DNA of 64,000 nt from OCS116 sp051531935 (GTDB taxonomy: Bacteria > Pseudomonadota > Alphaproteobacteria > Rhizobiales > OSC116), in contig JAOPTR010000001.1 in NCBI GenBank assembly GCA_051531935.1, forward strand, positions 124,001-188,000, read 5' to 3'. Both the position numbers and the translations under genes were made by a program. Each line of letters starts with the position of its first letter. The first letter of the stretch is position 1. The notes beneath the pieces are model-generated. The model ran no database searches and was not told where the DNA came from. It saw only the letters and a program-made list of their open reading frames with translations. Shown here piece after piece: positions 1 through 8,618 of the stretch.

Positions 1-791
1 ACAATGCCTAAATCATCCATAAATTCAGTAGCCTCATCAGCATCCAACATACTAATTTCCGCTTCTATTTCAGCCGAAATAATCACGGTAGCTGCGCCTT
101 CTTCCGTAGCCTTTTTCTCAACAAGTTCAGAAAATGCATTTCCCGTTGCTAAACTGTCTTCATCTACATTACAAACATACAAAACAGGCTTAGAAGTCAA
201 TAAGTTCAAACCTTTAAACACAGCTTCCAAATCCTCATCAATGTCAGCATGGCGCGCAGCCTTACCCTCATTAAGTGGGATCAGAGCAGCTTCCATCACT
301 TCCAAAATCTCAACAGATTCCTTGTCTTTCTGAGCAGCTTTCTTGCGGATGGCTGGAATACGTTTTTCCAGGCTTTCCAAATCGGCAATCATCAATTCAG
401 TTTCAACAATTTCGGCGTCTGCTAATGGGTCAATACGGCCTTCAACATGGGTAATGTCATCATTTTCAAAACAACGCAAAACATAAGCAATCGCATCCAC
501 TTCACGAATGGTGGCCAAAAATTGGTTACCCAAGCCCTCGCCTTTCGATGCGCCTTTTACCAAACCTGCAATGTCAACAAATGTCAAACGTGATGGAATA
601 AGTTCTTTACTACCTTCAATTTTGGCAACTGCTGCAATGCGCTTATCTGGCACAGCCACATCGCCTACATTCGGCTCAATTGTGCAAAACGGAAAGTTAG
701 CCGCTTGCGCTGCCGCTGTCTGAGTTAGCGCGTTAAACAAAGTCGATTTACCAACATTGGGCAAGCCCACAATACCACATTTAAAACCCAT
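1..791 (-). CDS. ychF: Redox-regulated ATPase/GTPase YchF (OLA1 family), 3' end cut by window edge
   Basis: Reading the minus strand from an ATG at 791 gives a protein starting MGFKCGIVGLPNVGKSTLFN, the YchF/OLA1 N-terminus with the P-loop GLPNVGKST at residues 9-17. A DIAGLVKGA-type G3 motif follows, and the NVDE element stands where GTPases have NKxD, which is why this family prefers ATP. About 263 residues are visible. The family is about 363 long, so the C-terminal TGS part lies outside the window. It is a ribosome-associated P-loop NTPase of translation and stress. The start lies 1 nt after the pth stop and its ribosome site is inside pth, so the two are co-translated. Confidence 0.95.
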   Translation of the reverse strand, partial: MGFKCGIVGLPNVGKSTLFNALTQTAAAQAANFPFCTIEPNVGDVAVPDKRIAAVAKIEGSKELIPSRLTFVDIAGLVKGASKGEGLGNQFLATIREVDAIAYVLRCFENDDITHVEGRIDPLADAEIVETELMIADLESLEKRIPAIRKKAAQKDKESVEILEVMEAALIPLNEGKAARHADIDEDLEAVFKGLNLLTSKPVLYVCNVDEDSLATGNAFSELVEKKATEEGAATVIISAEIEAEISMLDADEATEFMDDLGI

Positions 792-792
792 T

Positions 793-1494
793 TTAATCTC
801 CTAGCTTATCTTTTAAATTTTTCAACGCTGCAAATGGGTTTCCCAATTTCACAGTCTTTGCCGCCCGCTTCTCAGTTGGTTTTTTTTCAACTGGCTTTGG
901 CTTTTCTTCTTTTTCCAATGGCGCCTGTTTTGCAAGTTTTTGCTCCACAGCCACCTTAAATTCATTTAATTTTTCTAGCGCCAATTTTGGCGCTGCATCA
1001 GCAATAGAATCAAGCAATGGCACAAGCCAATCTTGGTCTGCTTTGCTAAAGTTTCCAAGTACATAATTCGCCACTTGGCTTTTTTGTGCAGGCCGCCCCA
1101 CACCAATACGTACACGGTGGTAGTCATTGCCAATATGCTGGCTCATGCTTTTAAGGCCGTTATGTCCAGCAACACCACCACCAAATTTAATTCTAAATTT
1201 TGCAGGTGCTAAATCAATTTCATCGTATAAAACAATCACTTCATCAGCTTCAAGCTTATAAAAGCGCATGGCTTCCCCAACCGCTTGGCCCGATAAATTC
1301 ATAAATGTCTGTGGCTTCATAATCAACACTTTTTCAGTGCCAAGCCGCCCGTCCGAAATAAGCGCATTAAATTTTTGCTTATAGGGGGCAAAGTTATGGC
1401 GGCGGACAATCTCGTCCACCGCCATAAAACCAACATTGTGGCGATTAAACGCATATTCAGAACCAGGATTTCCCAAACCAACTATCAGTCGCAT
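793..1494 (-). CDS. pth: Peptidyl-tRNA hydrolase
   Basis: The 233-residue protein begins MRLIVGLGNPGSEY and has the family motif RHNVGF with catalytic His19, the KPQTFMNLSG segment and GGVAGHNGLKS. It releases tRNA from peptidyl-tRNAs that drop off the ribosome. E. coli Pth is 194 residues. The extra about 40 C-terminal residues here are Lys/Glu/Pro-rich and look disordered, a common alphaproteobacterial extension. It sits between rplY and ychF, the usual alphaproteobacterial order, with 33 nt to rplY and 1 nt to ychF, so one transcript is likely. Confidence 0.96.
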   Translation of the reverse strand: MRLIVGLGNPGSEYAFNRHNVGFMAVDEIVRRHNFAPYKQKFNALISDGRLGTEKVLIMKPQTFMNLSGQAVGEAMRFYKLEADEVIVLYDEIDLAPAKFRIKFGGGVAGHNGLKSMSQHIGNDYHRVRIGVGRPAQKSQVANYVLGNFSKADQDWLVPLLDSIADAAPKLALEKLNEFKVAVEQKLAKQAPLEKEEKPKPVEKKPTEKRAAKTVKLGNPFAALKNLKDKLGD

Positions 1495-1527
1495 GAGCTA
1501 GCTCCGTTTATGCGTGTCATCTATGTC

Positions 1528-2178
1528 TTAATCTTCAGATGCAGCAGCGTCTGGAGTTTCAGCACTGTCATCAGCACTTGCTTCTGCTTCATCTTCATCT
1601 TCATCACTTGCGCCACCAGGAGCAGCAACAGAAACGATTGTGAAATCACGATCCGTAATGGTCGATTTAGAACCTTCAGGCAATGTGATTTGAGAAATAT
1701 GCAAAGATTCACCAACTTCAAGGTTAATCAGATCAATTTCAATTTCAGCAGGAATAGCGTTCGCACGAACTGTAACCATAATTGTATGGCGAACAATGTT
1801 CAATGCACCACCAGCGTTTAGGCCTGGGCATTCTTCTTCGTTCAACAATTTAATCGGAATTTCAAGATCAAGCGTAGCGCCTTTTCCTAGACGGAAAAAG
1901 TCAACATGTACAGGTGTGTCTCTTACTGGGTCTAGTTGAACCGCACGACAAATAACACGAGTTTTTGTACCATCTACATCAATTTCAAAAAGTGTTTGTT
2001 TAAAACCACCTTTAAAGATCAATTTAAACATTAGGTTATAATCAAGCGAAATGGAAACAGGGTCTTGACCATCACCGTAAATAACCGCAGGTACATTACC
2101 TTCACGGCGTTCTTTACGAGCAGCCCCCTTGCCAACTCTTTCGCGTAATTTTGCTTCAATAGTAATCATATCAGCCAT
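1528..2178 (-). CDS. rplY: 50S ribosomal protein L25/general stress protein Ctc
   Basis: The 216-residue product beginning MADMITIEAKLRERVGKGAA has the L25 5S-rRNA-binding domain (about residues 5-95), followed by the TL5/Ctc beta domain. It ends in an acidic Ala/Asp/Glu tail. The frame is open to an ATG at 2211, but the ATG at 2178 has GGAG seven bases upstream and matches the family start, so it is chosen. It binds 5S rRNA in the central protuberance of the large subunit. It is the first gene of the rplY-pth-ychF group. Confidence 0.94.
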   Translation of the reverse strand: MADMITIEAKLRERVGKGAARKERREGNVPAVIYGDGQDPVSISLDYNLMFKLIFKGGFKQTLFEIDVDGTKTRVICRAVQLDPVRDTPVHVDFFRLGKGATLDLEIPIKLLNEEECPGLNAGGALNIVRHTIMVTVRANAIPAEIEIDLINLEVGESLHISQITLPEGSKSTITDRDFTIVSVAAPGGASDEDEDEAEASADDSAETPDAAASED

Positions 2179-2323
2179 TTTAATTCTCCATAAAAAGCCC
2201 CAAACGGGCATAGCTTTTGATTTCAGGAGATTAATCCCTCCAGGGGTGGAAGATCCGTATACCCAAAATCAATAGCGGTTTATACCACTAAATCCAGTAA
2301 ATGCAAGCCTTAGCTTGAATTAA

Positions 2324-3259
2324 TCACACGATAAAAAGATCAGATACTGACTCTTCTTTGCTGGTGCGTAAAATCGCTTCGCCAAACAATTCAGCAATCG
2401 TAATCGTCCGAATGTTTGCGGCAGTTTGCACCGCTTCATTGGCTTCAATGGAATCTGTAATTACCAAATTGCGTAAATTACTGTTCACAATACGCGACAC
2501 CGCACCACCAGATAAAACACCATGGCTAATATAAGCGCTTACACTATTAGCACCAGCGGCCAACATCGCATCAGCAGCATTGCACAATGTGCCACCACTA
2601 TCCACAATGTCATCAACCATAATGCAGTCATAACCTGCTACATCACCAATGATATTCATCACTTCAGATACACCAGCCTTTTCGCGGCGTTTATCTACAA
2701 TTGCCAAAGGCGCATTAATGCGTTTAGCCAATGAGCGTGCGCGTACCACACCACCAATATCAGGCGATACAACCATTATTTTCTCGCCATTAAACTGCTC
2801 TTTAATGTCACGAACCATAACAGGTGCGGCTTGCAAATTATCGGTAGGAATGTCAAAAAAGCCTTGTATTTGGCCAGCATGCAAATCCATAGTCAATACG
2901 CGGTCAACGCCAGCGCGGGTAATCAGGTTAGCCACAAGTTTGGCCGAAATTGGCGCACGCGGTGCAGGCTTTCTGTCTTGGCGGGCATAGCCAAAATATG
3001 GCATCACAGCGGTAATGCGTCTTGCCGATGCACGGCGCAAAGCGTCCGTAATAATCAGCAATTCCATTAAATGATCATTTGTAGGGTAAGATGTCGATTG
3101 GATGATATAAACATCATCACCACGTACATTCTCTTTAATTTCTACATAAATTTCTTCATCTGCAAAGCGTTTCACTTCACAGTCAATAAGAGGAACATTT
3201 ACATATTCAGAAATTTGTTTAGCAAGGGAAGAATTTGAATTACCAGCGACCAGTTTCAT
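2324..3259 (-). CDS. prs: Ribose-phosphate pyrophosphokinase
   Basis: This 311-residue class I PRPP synthase converts ribose 5-phosphate and ATP into PRPP for nucleotide, His and Trp synthesis. Visible motifs are MPYFGYARQDRK, the flexible loop RAPISAK, the MDLHAGQIQGFF segment and the PRPP-binding loop VDDIVDSGGT. Length and start match the family. It lies upstream of rplY on the same strand with 145 nt between them, as in many alphaproteobacteria. The intergenic stretch may hold the rplY promoter. Confidence 0.96.
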   Translation of the reverse strand: MKLVAGNSNSSLAKQISEYVNVPLIDCEVKRFADEEIYVEIKENVRGDDVYIIQSTSYPTNDHLMELLIITDALRRASARRITAVMPYFGYARQDRKPAPRAPISAKLVANLITRAGVDRVLTMDLHAGQIQGFFDIPTDNLQAAPVMVRDIKEQFNGEKIMVVSPDIGGVVRARSLAKRINAPLAIVDKRREKAGVSEVMNIIGDVAGYDCIMVDDIVDSGGTLCNAADAMLAAGANSVSAYISHGVLSGGAVSRIVNSNLRNLVITDSIEANEAVQTAANIRTITIAELFGEAILRTSKEESVSDLFIV

Positions 3260-3417
3260 GGCGACAGACTCTCTTTAAGCTCTGGAAAAAGAGGTTTAAG
3301 AGCACCATCTAGACCAGATATTGGGGTTTCAGCGGCGGAAGTTTTTACACTTGGCTTTTCTTAGCAGCCAATCCAAGAGTCTTCAACTATTGAATCACTT
3401 ACCCCCAACTTCCCAGT

Positions 3418-3663
3418 CTATTTTTTAGCTTCTAAAGCTTCAATGCGCGCAACAAGTTTTTCGTTGTCTAAAGTTAGCTTTACAACCATTTCTTTTAAAA
3501 CGTCAAAATCTTCACGTTTCACCAATTCCATTTCGTTGATAATTTTTTCGCCTTGGTTTTTAGCCGCTTCTTTGGCTTCATCCAAAACACCACCGGCAGC
3601 ACTCACCACATTTGTAGTTAGCTTGGCAATGTCATCAAAAATCTTACTATTGGTTTGTGTCAT
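3418..3663 (-). CDS. ubiK: UbiK-type accessory factor (BMFP domain, YqiC family)
   Basis: This 81-residue protein has an amphipathic N-terminal helix followed by a C-terminal coiled coil (EALEAKK end), the layout of the BMFP/UbiK family. UbiK proteins are trimeric membrane-associated factors that help ubiquinone biosynthesis in the soluble Ubi complex. AGGAT lies six bases before the ATG. The assignment rests on length and overall pattern. The gene symbol is by family similarity, not by context. Confidence 0.7.
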   Translation of the reverse strand: MTQTNSKIFDDIAKLTTNVVSAAGGVLDEAKEAAKNQGEKIINEMELVKREDFDVLKEMVVKLTLDNEKLVARIEALEAKK

Positions 3664-3722
3664 TCATTTATCCTCATAGTTGCCATCACTATATTTCAAA
3701 ATGCACAACAGTCCAAATCAAT

Positions 3723-4262
3723 TTAAACACTGTCCACTCTCCTGCGAACATATGCCCAAACAAAAAACAACAAAGCAGCCATTTCTACATATAAAGGCGC
3801 ACCCATTAAATAATGGCTAAACAGCCCAATCACCCGTAAATCATCATTTAACGGCCATAATAATAAGGGGCCGTCTCCAACATGAGATATTATATCCAAT
3901 AACGAATGAGTAAAACTACCAAGCAGATAGGCCAATATCAAATTCCGCATTGCGGCATCTCTTGGGCAAAAAATCAAACAAACCAATGCCAAATACGCAA
4001 TAGATACTGGAGAGTGAAAAACACTATGCGCCATCAACAACCAACTTTGCTGAAAATAAACACCATCCATTAAAGCCTCAATATAGCTAGCATCGTAATG
4101 GCCTGTTTCCCAAAAGCAGCTCAGTAAAAAATATACATAAGCCGTTAATAGCGGCAAATCCGCCAAACACGCACCTAGGACACAGGCAAAAGCATGCGTC
4201 CTAGTCAGCCCAAAAGCCTTAGCTGTCAACAACCCCAAAAGCGCATGACTTGGTGTTTTCAT
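3723..4262 (-). CDS. YdjM/DUF457-like inner-membrane putative metal-dependent hydrolase
   Basis: The 179-residue product starting MKTPSHALLGLLTAKAFG has several hydrophobic helices and conserved polar motifs: PSHALLG, DLPLL, AHSVFHSP and FTHSLLDIISHVGDGP. Repeated His and Asp residues at membrane edges are typical of the LexA-regulated YdjM/DUF457 group (PF04307). The real substrate is unknown. An ATG at 4277 is also open, but the ATG at 4262 lies 1 nt after the stop of the MAPEG gene and begins the conserved part, so coupling to that gene is likely. Confidence 0.65.
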   Translation of the reverse strand: MKTPSHALLGLLTAKAFGLTRTHAFACVLGACLADLPLLTAYVYFLLSCFWETGHYDASYIEALMDGVYFQQSWLLMAHSVFHSPVSIAYLALVCLIFCPRDAAMRNLILAYLLGSFTHSLLDIISHVGDGPLLLWPLNDDLRVIGLFSHYLMGAPLYVEMAALLFFVWAYVRRRVDSV

Positions 4263-4263
4263 G

Positions 4264-4656
4264 TTATAGAATTTCACGAATAAGCATAATACCTGTCACC
4301 AATATACTTAAATTAGATACCAACATGGTTACAATCCGCGCAGGCAAAATTTGTTGAGGCGCAAAGCTTGCAAACATCGCAATTAACCTACCAATTACAT
4401 AGGCAATGCCCAGTGTCATAACCACCAAACTTTCTCCAACGCGCATTTCTAATAATATCAGTAAGATTAAAAATATCGGAGCCGATTCCACCAAATTTCC
4501 GTGCGCTCTCACCACCCGCTCCAAAGTCAAATCATCTCCAATGCCAAAATCAACATTCTTTTTTTGCCGCACCATTGTCACTCGTATGCTCAAAATTACA
4601 AATATTATTGAAATCGAAAAAGCAGTCAAAGCCGCCAAAACTGGAAACTCCATCAT
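4264..4656 (-). CDS. MAPEG family membrane protein
   Basis: This 130-residue protein has four predicted membrane helices and the signature RVVRAHGNLVESAPIFL after the first helix, diagnostic of the MAPEG family (membrane-associated proteins in eicosanoid and glutathione metabolism). Bacterial members are thought to be glutathione-dependent, but the substrate cannot be read. It overlaps the upstream small gene by 4 nt and is followed at 1 nt by the YdjM-like gene, forming a three-gene unit divergent from a MarR regulator. Confidence 0.82.
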   Translation of the reverse strand: MMEFPVLAALTAFSISIIFVILSIRVTMVRQKKNVDFGIGDDLTLERVVRAHGNLVESAPIFLILLILLEMRVGESLVVMTLGIAYVIGRLIAMFASFAPQQILPARIVTMLVSNLSILVTGIMLIREIL

Positions 4657-5006
4657 TCGCCTCCCTTATTGAATTCAGCTTCTAAATTTTGGCTATCTGC
4701 CATTTCCCAATTTTCGGAAACTCCAATTAAACCTGCACCGTCCAATGAAAAACTTAAGGCTAGGTCATTTTTATCCAATATCCATTCTCGGCTAGGTCCA
4801 TTTTCCCATTTCACATCAAAACCCTGGGCAGATGGCTGCCAACTACCGCGCAATACACCTTCAGTGCCGCGTTTCAAAAAGGCTGTTTTTTCATCTTTAA
4901 AAAACAAATAAGCCATTCCACCTTCAGCTTGGCCGTTTCCTTCGCGCCAAATCGAATGTGTATGCCCGCATAATATTTCATTTAACAATTGTCTATCTTC
5001 AGTCAT
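4653..5006 (-). CDS. Hypothetical protein, first gene of a three-gene unit
   Basis: This 117-residue soluble protein is unrecognised. It has no signal peptide or membrane helix. It contains several Trp residues (IWREGNG, GSWQPSAQG, WENGPSREW, SENWEM) in alternating hydrophobic segments that suggest a small beta-barrel or lipocalin-like fold, which is only an inference. It overlaps the MAPEG gene by 4 nt and is transcribed away from the MarR gene at 5087. Regulation by that MarR is likely from the operator palindrome in the gap. Confidence 0.6.
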   Translation of the reverse strand: MTEDRQLLNEILCGHTHSIWREGNGQAEGGMAYLFFKDEKTAFLKRGTEGVLRGSWQPSAQGFDVKWENGPSREWILDKNDLALSFSLDGAGLIGVSENWEMADSQNLEAEFNKGGE

Positions 5007-5038
5007 TGCTTTAATTTCTTTCTAAGAATTAAATTAAT

Positions 5039-5059
5039 TTAGTCTAGTAACTTGACTAA
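5039..5059. promoter_or_regulatory. Near-perfect 21-bp palindrome, probable MarR operator (site 1)
   Basis: The core TAGTCTAGTAACTTGACTA (5040-5058) reads the same on both strands except at three A/T positions, and one more pair extends it to 21 bp. It lies between the divergent hypothetical-MAPEG unit and marR. The length and symmetry are typical of a MarR dimer site. Confidence 0.6.
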
Positions 5060-5078
5060 TATACAAAAGCTGAGATAA

Positions 5079-5097
5079 TAGTCAAGATGATTGACCA
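5079..5097. promoter_or_regulatory. Second MarR operator-like site over the marR start
   Basis: TAGTCAAGATGATTGACCA shares the GTCAAG half-site of the 5039-5059 palindrome (its reverse complement CTTGAC) and has inverted GTCAA/TTGAC arms. It covers the marR ATG at 5087, so binding would block marR expression itself. Confidence 0.45.
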
Positions 5098-5551
5098 TAA
5101 AATTAAAAATTCACAAGAAATACCTCAATATCCATCCCATATTGGGTGGACAATTTCAAAAATCTCAAGACTTTGGAATAAGCAATTTGTTCAGAAAACC
5201 AACGCACTCGGGCATAAGTGGTTCACTCTTTCGGCATCAAACCTTATGGGTCATTTGCCGCGCAAGGGCATAAGCCAAAAAGCGCTTACCGCACGCACAG
5301 GTCTCACCAAGCAAGCCGTTAATCAACAAATAGATGATTTGGTAAGCGCAAATATTCTCAACCGAACGGTCAGCGATACCGACAAACGCGCCCGTATTGT
5401 CAGCTATACAGACAAAGGCCTGCAGGCTCTAAAAGATATCGATAAAATTAAACTCGAAATCGAAAAAGACTATATAGACATTATTGGCAAAGAAGCTCTA
5501 GACCAATTGGTTCAAACCATTGATCAACTCACCGACACTCAAACAAATTAA
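5087..5551 (+). CDS. MarR family transcriptional regulator
   Basis: This 154-residue winged-helix protein has the MarR layout: a helix-rich dimerisation start, the HTH segment (LTARTGLTKQAVNQQIDDL, about residues 70-90) and a wing with the conserved DKRARIVSYTDKG motif. It is transcribed away from the hypothetical-MAPEG-YdjM unit. Two matching palindromes lie before and over its start codon, so it probably represses itself and the divergent genes. No clear Shine-Dalgarno sequence precedes the ATG, where the second operator lies. The ligand is unknown. Confidence 0.9.
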   Translation: MIDHKIKNSQEIPQYPSHIGWTISKISRLWNKQFVQKTNALGHKWFTLSASNLMGHLPRKGISQKALTARTGLTKQAVNQQIDDLVSANILNRTVSDTDKRARIVSYTDKGLQALKDIDKIKLEIEKDYIDIIGKEALDQLVQTIDQLTDTQTN

Positions 5552-5582
5552 ATCTATTAATTCTGCATCAATCACTAATAAA

Positions 5583-6230
5583 TCAGTATGGCCGCGTTTC
5601 AGCAAAATAAGGGCAAAGTTTGTAAAAACCATTAAGCCATTCAATCAACTCAGGGTTTGTCTCGCGCCATTGCCCCATATTTCCACCTAATTCAGTGCCA
5701 TTTTTCAAATCGGCGTTTATCCGCAAATCCATATATTCAAGCATCACCGCAGTGGTGATGTTGGCAATGTCCAATGTCTCTAAACTTGGCAAATCACTTG
5801 CAACGCGGTCAATCCCACGGGCAACTTTACCTAGTTGGTAATCAACTATTCCCTGAAAATATTTTTCCTCAGGCCGCATGCGTTTTTCGTAAACCACCAA
5901 AAGGCAAGCTTCTGTTATGCCGTTCGCCAAGGCATATTGGGTTAGTTTTTCAATACGCCCTGCTCCATGTGGCATCACAGGTGCGCTGTCACCAATGCTT
6001 TCCAAATATTCAACAATCACTTGGCTGTCATAAATATTTTGGCCATTATCCAATATCAATGCAGGAATTTTACCCAAAGGGTTTTGCAGGCGCAATGTTT
6101 CGCTCTCATCATTCATGTCAACATCTTGTGCGGCAATCTGCCCGTCCAAACCATGATGTTTTGCTACAATATCAACTTTCCTACAAAAAGGCGAAGGCCC
6201 GCTATGGCGTAATATCATTTGCTTTGACAT
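5583..6230 (-). CDS. Glutathione S-transferase family protein
   Basis: This 215-residue protein has an N-terminal thioredoxin-like domain (ILRHSGPSPFCRKVDIV, with a Ser-Pro-Phe-Cys active-site region near residues 12-15; NPLGKIPALILDNGQNIYDSQVIVEYLE) and an all-helical C-terminal domain. It probably uses glutathione on electrophiles, but the substrate is not readable. The ATG at 6230 is preferred over the upstream one at 6257 because an AAAGAG ribosome site precedes it and the GST fold begins there. It converges with the MarR gene. Confidence 0.85.
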   Translation of the reverse strand: MSKQMILRHSGPSPFCRKVDIVAKHHGLDGQIAAQDVDMNDESETLRLQNPLGKIPALILDNGQNIYDSQVIVEYLESIGDSAPVMPHGAGRIEKLTQYALANGITEACLLVVYEKRMRPEEKYFQGIVDYQLGKVARGIDRVASDLPSLETLDIANITTAVMLEYMDLRINADLKNGTELGGNMGQWRETNPELIEWLNGFYKLCPYFAETRPY

Positions 6231-6316
6231 AAAATCTCTTTCGATTAGAATCCACATATTGAACTTTTCAAATTATACACTATCTAAAATATATCAACAA
6301 ATAACCGAGGGAAAAT

Positions 6317-7171
6317 ATGGCTAACTTTAGCATTCCAGAAATTAAAATTGCACGTCACAGCGCCCAAGCTGGCCAAGATGATGACATTGATTTTGAAATT
6401 AAAGGCCAAGAAATGCAATTCGTCGAGATTGAACTCGACCCGGGCGAAAGCGCCATTGCCGAAGCTGGCGCTATGATGATGAAAAACAGCCACATCACAA
6501 TGGACACCGTATTTGGTGACGGTTCACAAGCCGAACAATCTGGCGGTTTATTTGATAAATTATTAGGCGCAGGTAAACGTCTTATCACGGGCGAAAGTTT
6601 ATTCACTACAGTTTTCACCCATCAAGGTACAGGCAAAGCCAAAGTTTCCTTTGCAGCACCATATGCAGGGCATATCATTCCCATTAAACTCGATCAAATT
6701 GGTGGCAAAATCATCTGTCAAAAAGATGCGTTTTTATGTGCAGCAAAAGGCGTGTCCATTGGCATTCATTTCCAACAAAAAATCATGACAGGGCTATTTG
6801 GTGGCGAAGGCTTCATCATGCAAAGCCTCGAAGGCGATGGTTGGGCGTTCATTCACGCAGGCGGCACATTGGTCGAGCACGAGCTTGCACCAGGTGAAAT
6901 TTTACATGTCGATACAGGCTGTCTTGCGGCAATGGAGCCAACGGTCGATATGGATGTCGAACGTGCAGGTAACATTAAATCTATGATTTTTGGTGGCGAG
7001 GGTGTGTTTTTTGCAAGGCTTCAAGGGCCTGGTAAAGTTTGGATTCAAAGTCTACCATTCTCACGTCTTGCAGGTCGTATGTTTGCCAACGCACCACAAC
7101 GTGGTGGCTCAAAAGGCGAAGGTTCAATTCTAGGTGGCATTGGTGGTCTGCTCGATGGCGACAACTTCTAA
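6317..7171 (+). CDS. TIGR00266/AIM24 family protein
   Basis: This 284-residue protein matches the AIM24-like double-psi beta family: MQFVEIELDPGESAIAEAGAMM, GGEGFIMQSLEGDGWAFIHAGG and LAPGEILHVDTGCLAAMEPTVD. These proteins are widespread in bacteria, and the mitochondrial homologue affects inner-membrane organisation. The bacterial role is unknown. A 40-residue N-terminal segment (SIPEIKIARHSAQAGQDDD) precedes the domain. The ATG follows GAGGGAAAAT. It converges with the RTX genes across a short hairpin. Confidence 0.88.
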   Translation: MANFSIPEIKIARHSAQAGQDDDIDFEIKGQEMQFVEIELDPGESAIAEAGAMMMKNSHITMDTVFGDGSQAEQSGGLFDKLLGAGKRLITGESLFTTVFTHQGTGKAKVSFAAPYAGHIIPIKLDQIGGKIICQKDAFLCAAKGVSIGIHFQQKIMTGLFGGEGFIMQSLEGDGWAFIHAGGTLVEHELAPGEILHVDTGCLAAMEPTVDMDVERAGNIKSMIFGGEGVFFARLQGPGKVWIQSLPFSRLAGRMFANAPQRGGSKGEGSILGGIGGLLDGDNF

Positions 7172-7177
7172 GTAACC

Positions 7178-7196
7178 AAACTCAATATTTGAGTTT
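7178..7196. terminator. Short hairpin between convergent genes
   Basis: Arms AAACTCAA and TTGAGTTT around a 3-nt loop form an 8-bp A/T-rich stem between the AIM24-like gene and the stop of the RTX gene. There is no strong T run, so terminator function is weakly supported. Confidence 0.25.
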
Positions 7197-8616
7197 ACAG
7201 TCCTTCGTAATTATAACCCGCATCTGCGCCTAACCAAATTAAAAAATCAGCTTCATCGGTAAATTTGGCTTGTTCTTCACTCGCCAAAATTGCCCATGAG
7301 GTACTGACATCCAATTCATAAGATCCTGCATCATCCGCATATTTAATCGTTTCAATAGATTGCAACTCACCCGTATGATTGTAAAAATCAAAAGCAATTT
7401 TCCCATCAACTTTTAAAATGGTCAACTCCAACGGAGATGGCTTCACTATATGAAAATAGTCTACGCCCAGTTTCGCGGTATCATTCCCTGCACCACCATC
7501 AATTTTGTCAAATCCACCTGTATAGCCGTCCAATATGTTGTCGTCGGCAGCGCCCACAAGCACGTCATCAAATCGCGTCCCAGTGGCATTTTCAATCGAC
7601 GAAATTACATCTCCGTCAGCTTCCCCGCCCGATACAATCTGGGTCAAAAGATTAACAATCACCCCCGATGATGAGCCTATATAGGAGATTTCATCAATCC
7701 CGCCACCGCCCTGCAGAATATCAACTCCAGCACCGCCGTTAAGATAATCATCATCAGCACCACCACTTAGCGTGTCATTACCATCTTCACCAATGAGTCT
7801 GTCGTTACCAGTGCCACCAATCAATGTGTCATTTCCCATGCCACCATCAATATAATCATCCCCCGCCTCACCGTCTATCTGGTCATTACCGTCTTCACCA
7901 ACCAAATAATCATTTCCAGCGCCGCCATTAATTACATCTGCCCCCGCGCCGCCAAAAAGTGTATTCTCACCAGTGTCACCAGTCAAAATATCCGCAAAAC
8001 CCGAACCAGTGATATTTTCAATCGAAATAAATACATCACCTTCAGCCTCGCCACCTGTGGCAGTTCCAAGCGCTAAATCAATAGTTACGCCACTTAGAGA
8101 AGTAATATATTCTACTTTGTCAGTCCCTAAGCCACCATCCAAAATATCAGCACCCAAGCCGCCACTTAAAACGTCATTTCCCCCAAGGCCATAAAGCTTA
8201 TCAGCTCCTGCGCCACCGCTCAATTCATTGGGCAATTCATTGCCGGTAATTTCATCATTAAAAGCCGAGCCAATGGCATCCGCAATGTTAATCAAAACAT
8301 CGCCTTGAGCATGGCCACCCATACCAACGGTTACACCATCAAGCACCACTTTAACTGCCAAATTAGACTGGCTATAATCAATTAAATTTCGGCCATAGGC
8401 GTATAAGTCACCCTTTATGCCATCAATATTATCAGCCCCTAAGCTCGATAAAAAAGTATCATATTTATCTGCACTGCCGCGCATAACGTCATCACCAGTG
8501 GTGCCAGTATGGGTTTCATGAGACGAGCTAACACATGCTGTCAGCAAAGCCGTTAAACTCGTCATAGATAGTAATTTTAAGCTATTATTTTTTCTGACAT
8601 CCCTTACAGCTATCAT
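7195..8616 (-). CDS. RTX (hemolysin-type calcium-binding) repeat protein with lipoprotein-like N-terminus
   Basis: This 473-residue protein has many nonapeptide repeats of the GGxGNDxLx type (for example GGAGADVINGGAGNDYLVG and GEDGNDQIDGEAGDDY), which bind Ca2+ and fold as parallel beta rolls outside the cell. Three spaced blocks (SGVTIDLALGTATGGEAEGD and relatives) separate them. The N-terminus KLLSMTSLTALLTAC ends in a lipobox with Cys28. The last about 35 residues are nearly the same as in the neighbouring paralogue. An AAGGG ribosome site precedes the ATG, 2 nt after the paralogue's stop. Function could be adhesion or envelope structure. Confidence 0.88.
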   Translation of the reverse strand: MIAVRDVRKNNSLKLLSMTSLTALLTACVSSSHETHTGTTGDDVMRGSADKYDTFLSSLGADNIDGIKGDLYAYGRNLIDYSQSNLAVKVVLDGVTVGMGGHAQGDVLINIADAIGSAFNDEITGNELPNELSGGAGADKLYGLGGNDVLSGGLGADILDGGLGTDKVEYITSLSGVTIDLALGTATGGEAEGDVFISIENITGSGFADILTGDTGENTLFGGAGADVINGGAGNDYLVGEDGNDQIDGEAGDDYIDGGMGNDTLIGGTGNDRLIGEDGNDTLSGGADDDYLNGGAGVDILQGGGGIDEISYIGSSSGVIVNLLTQIVSGGEADGDVISSIENATGTRFDDVLVGAADDNILDGYTGGFDKIDGGAGNDTAKLGVDYFHIVKPSPLELTILKVDGKIAFDFYNHTGELQSIETIKYADDAGSYELDVSTSWAILASEEQAKFTDEADFLIWLGADAGYNYEGL

Positions 8617-8618
8617 AT

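Noticed and set aside
4..333. Plus-strand ORF at the window start
   Set aside because: It is antisense to ychF, whose minus-strand frame is clear from its P-loop.
2212..2323. Possible ribosomal-protein leader before rplY
   Set aside because: Only a short CAAGC-CTTA-GCTTG hairpin is visible, with no known leader fold or T run.
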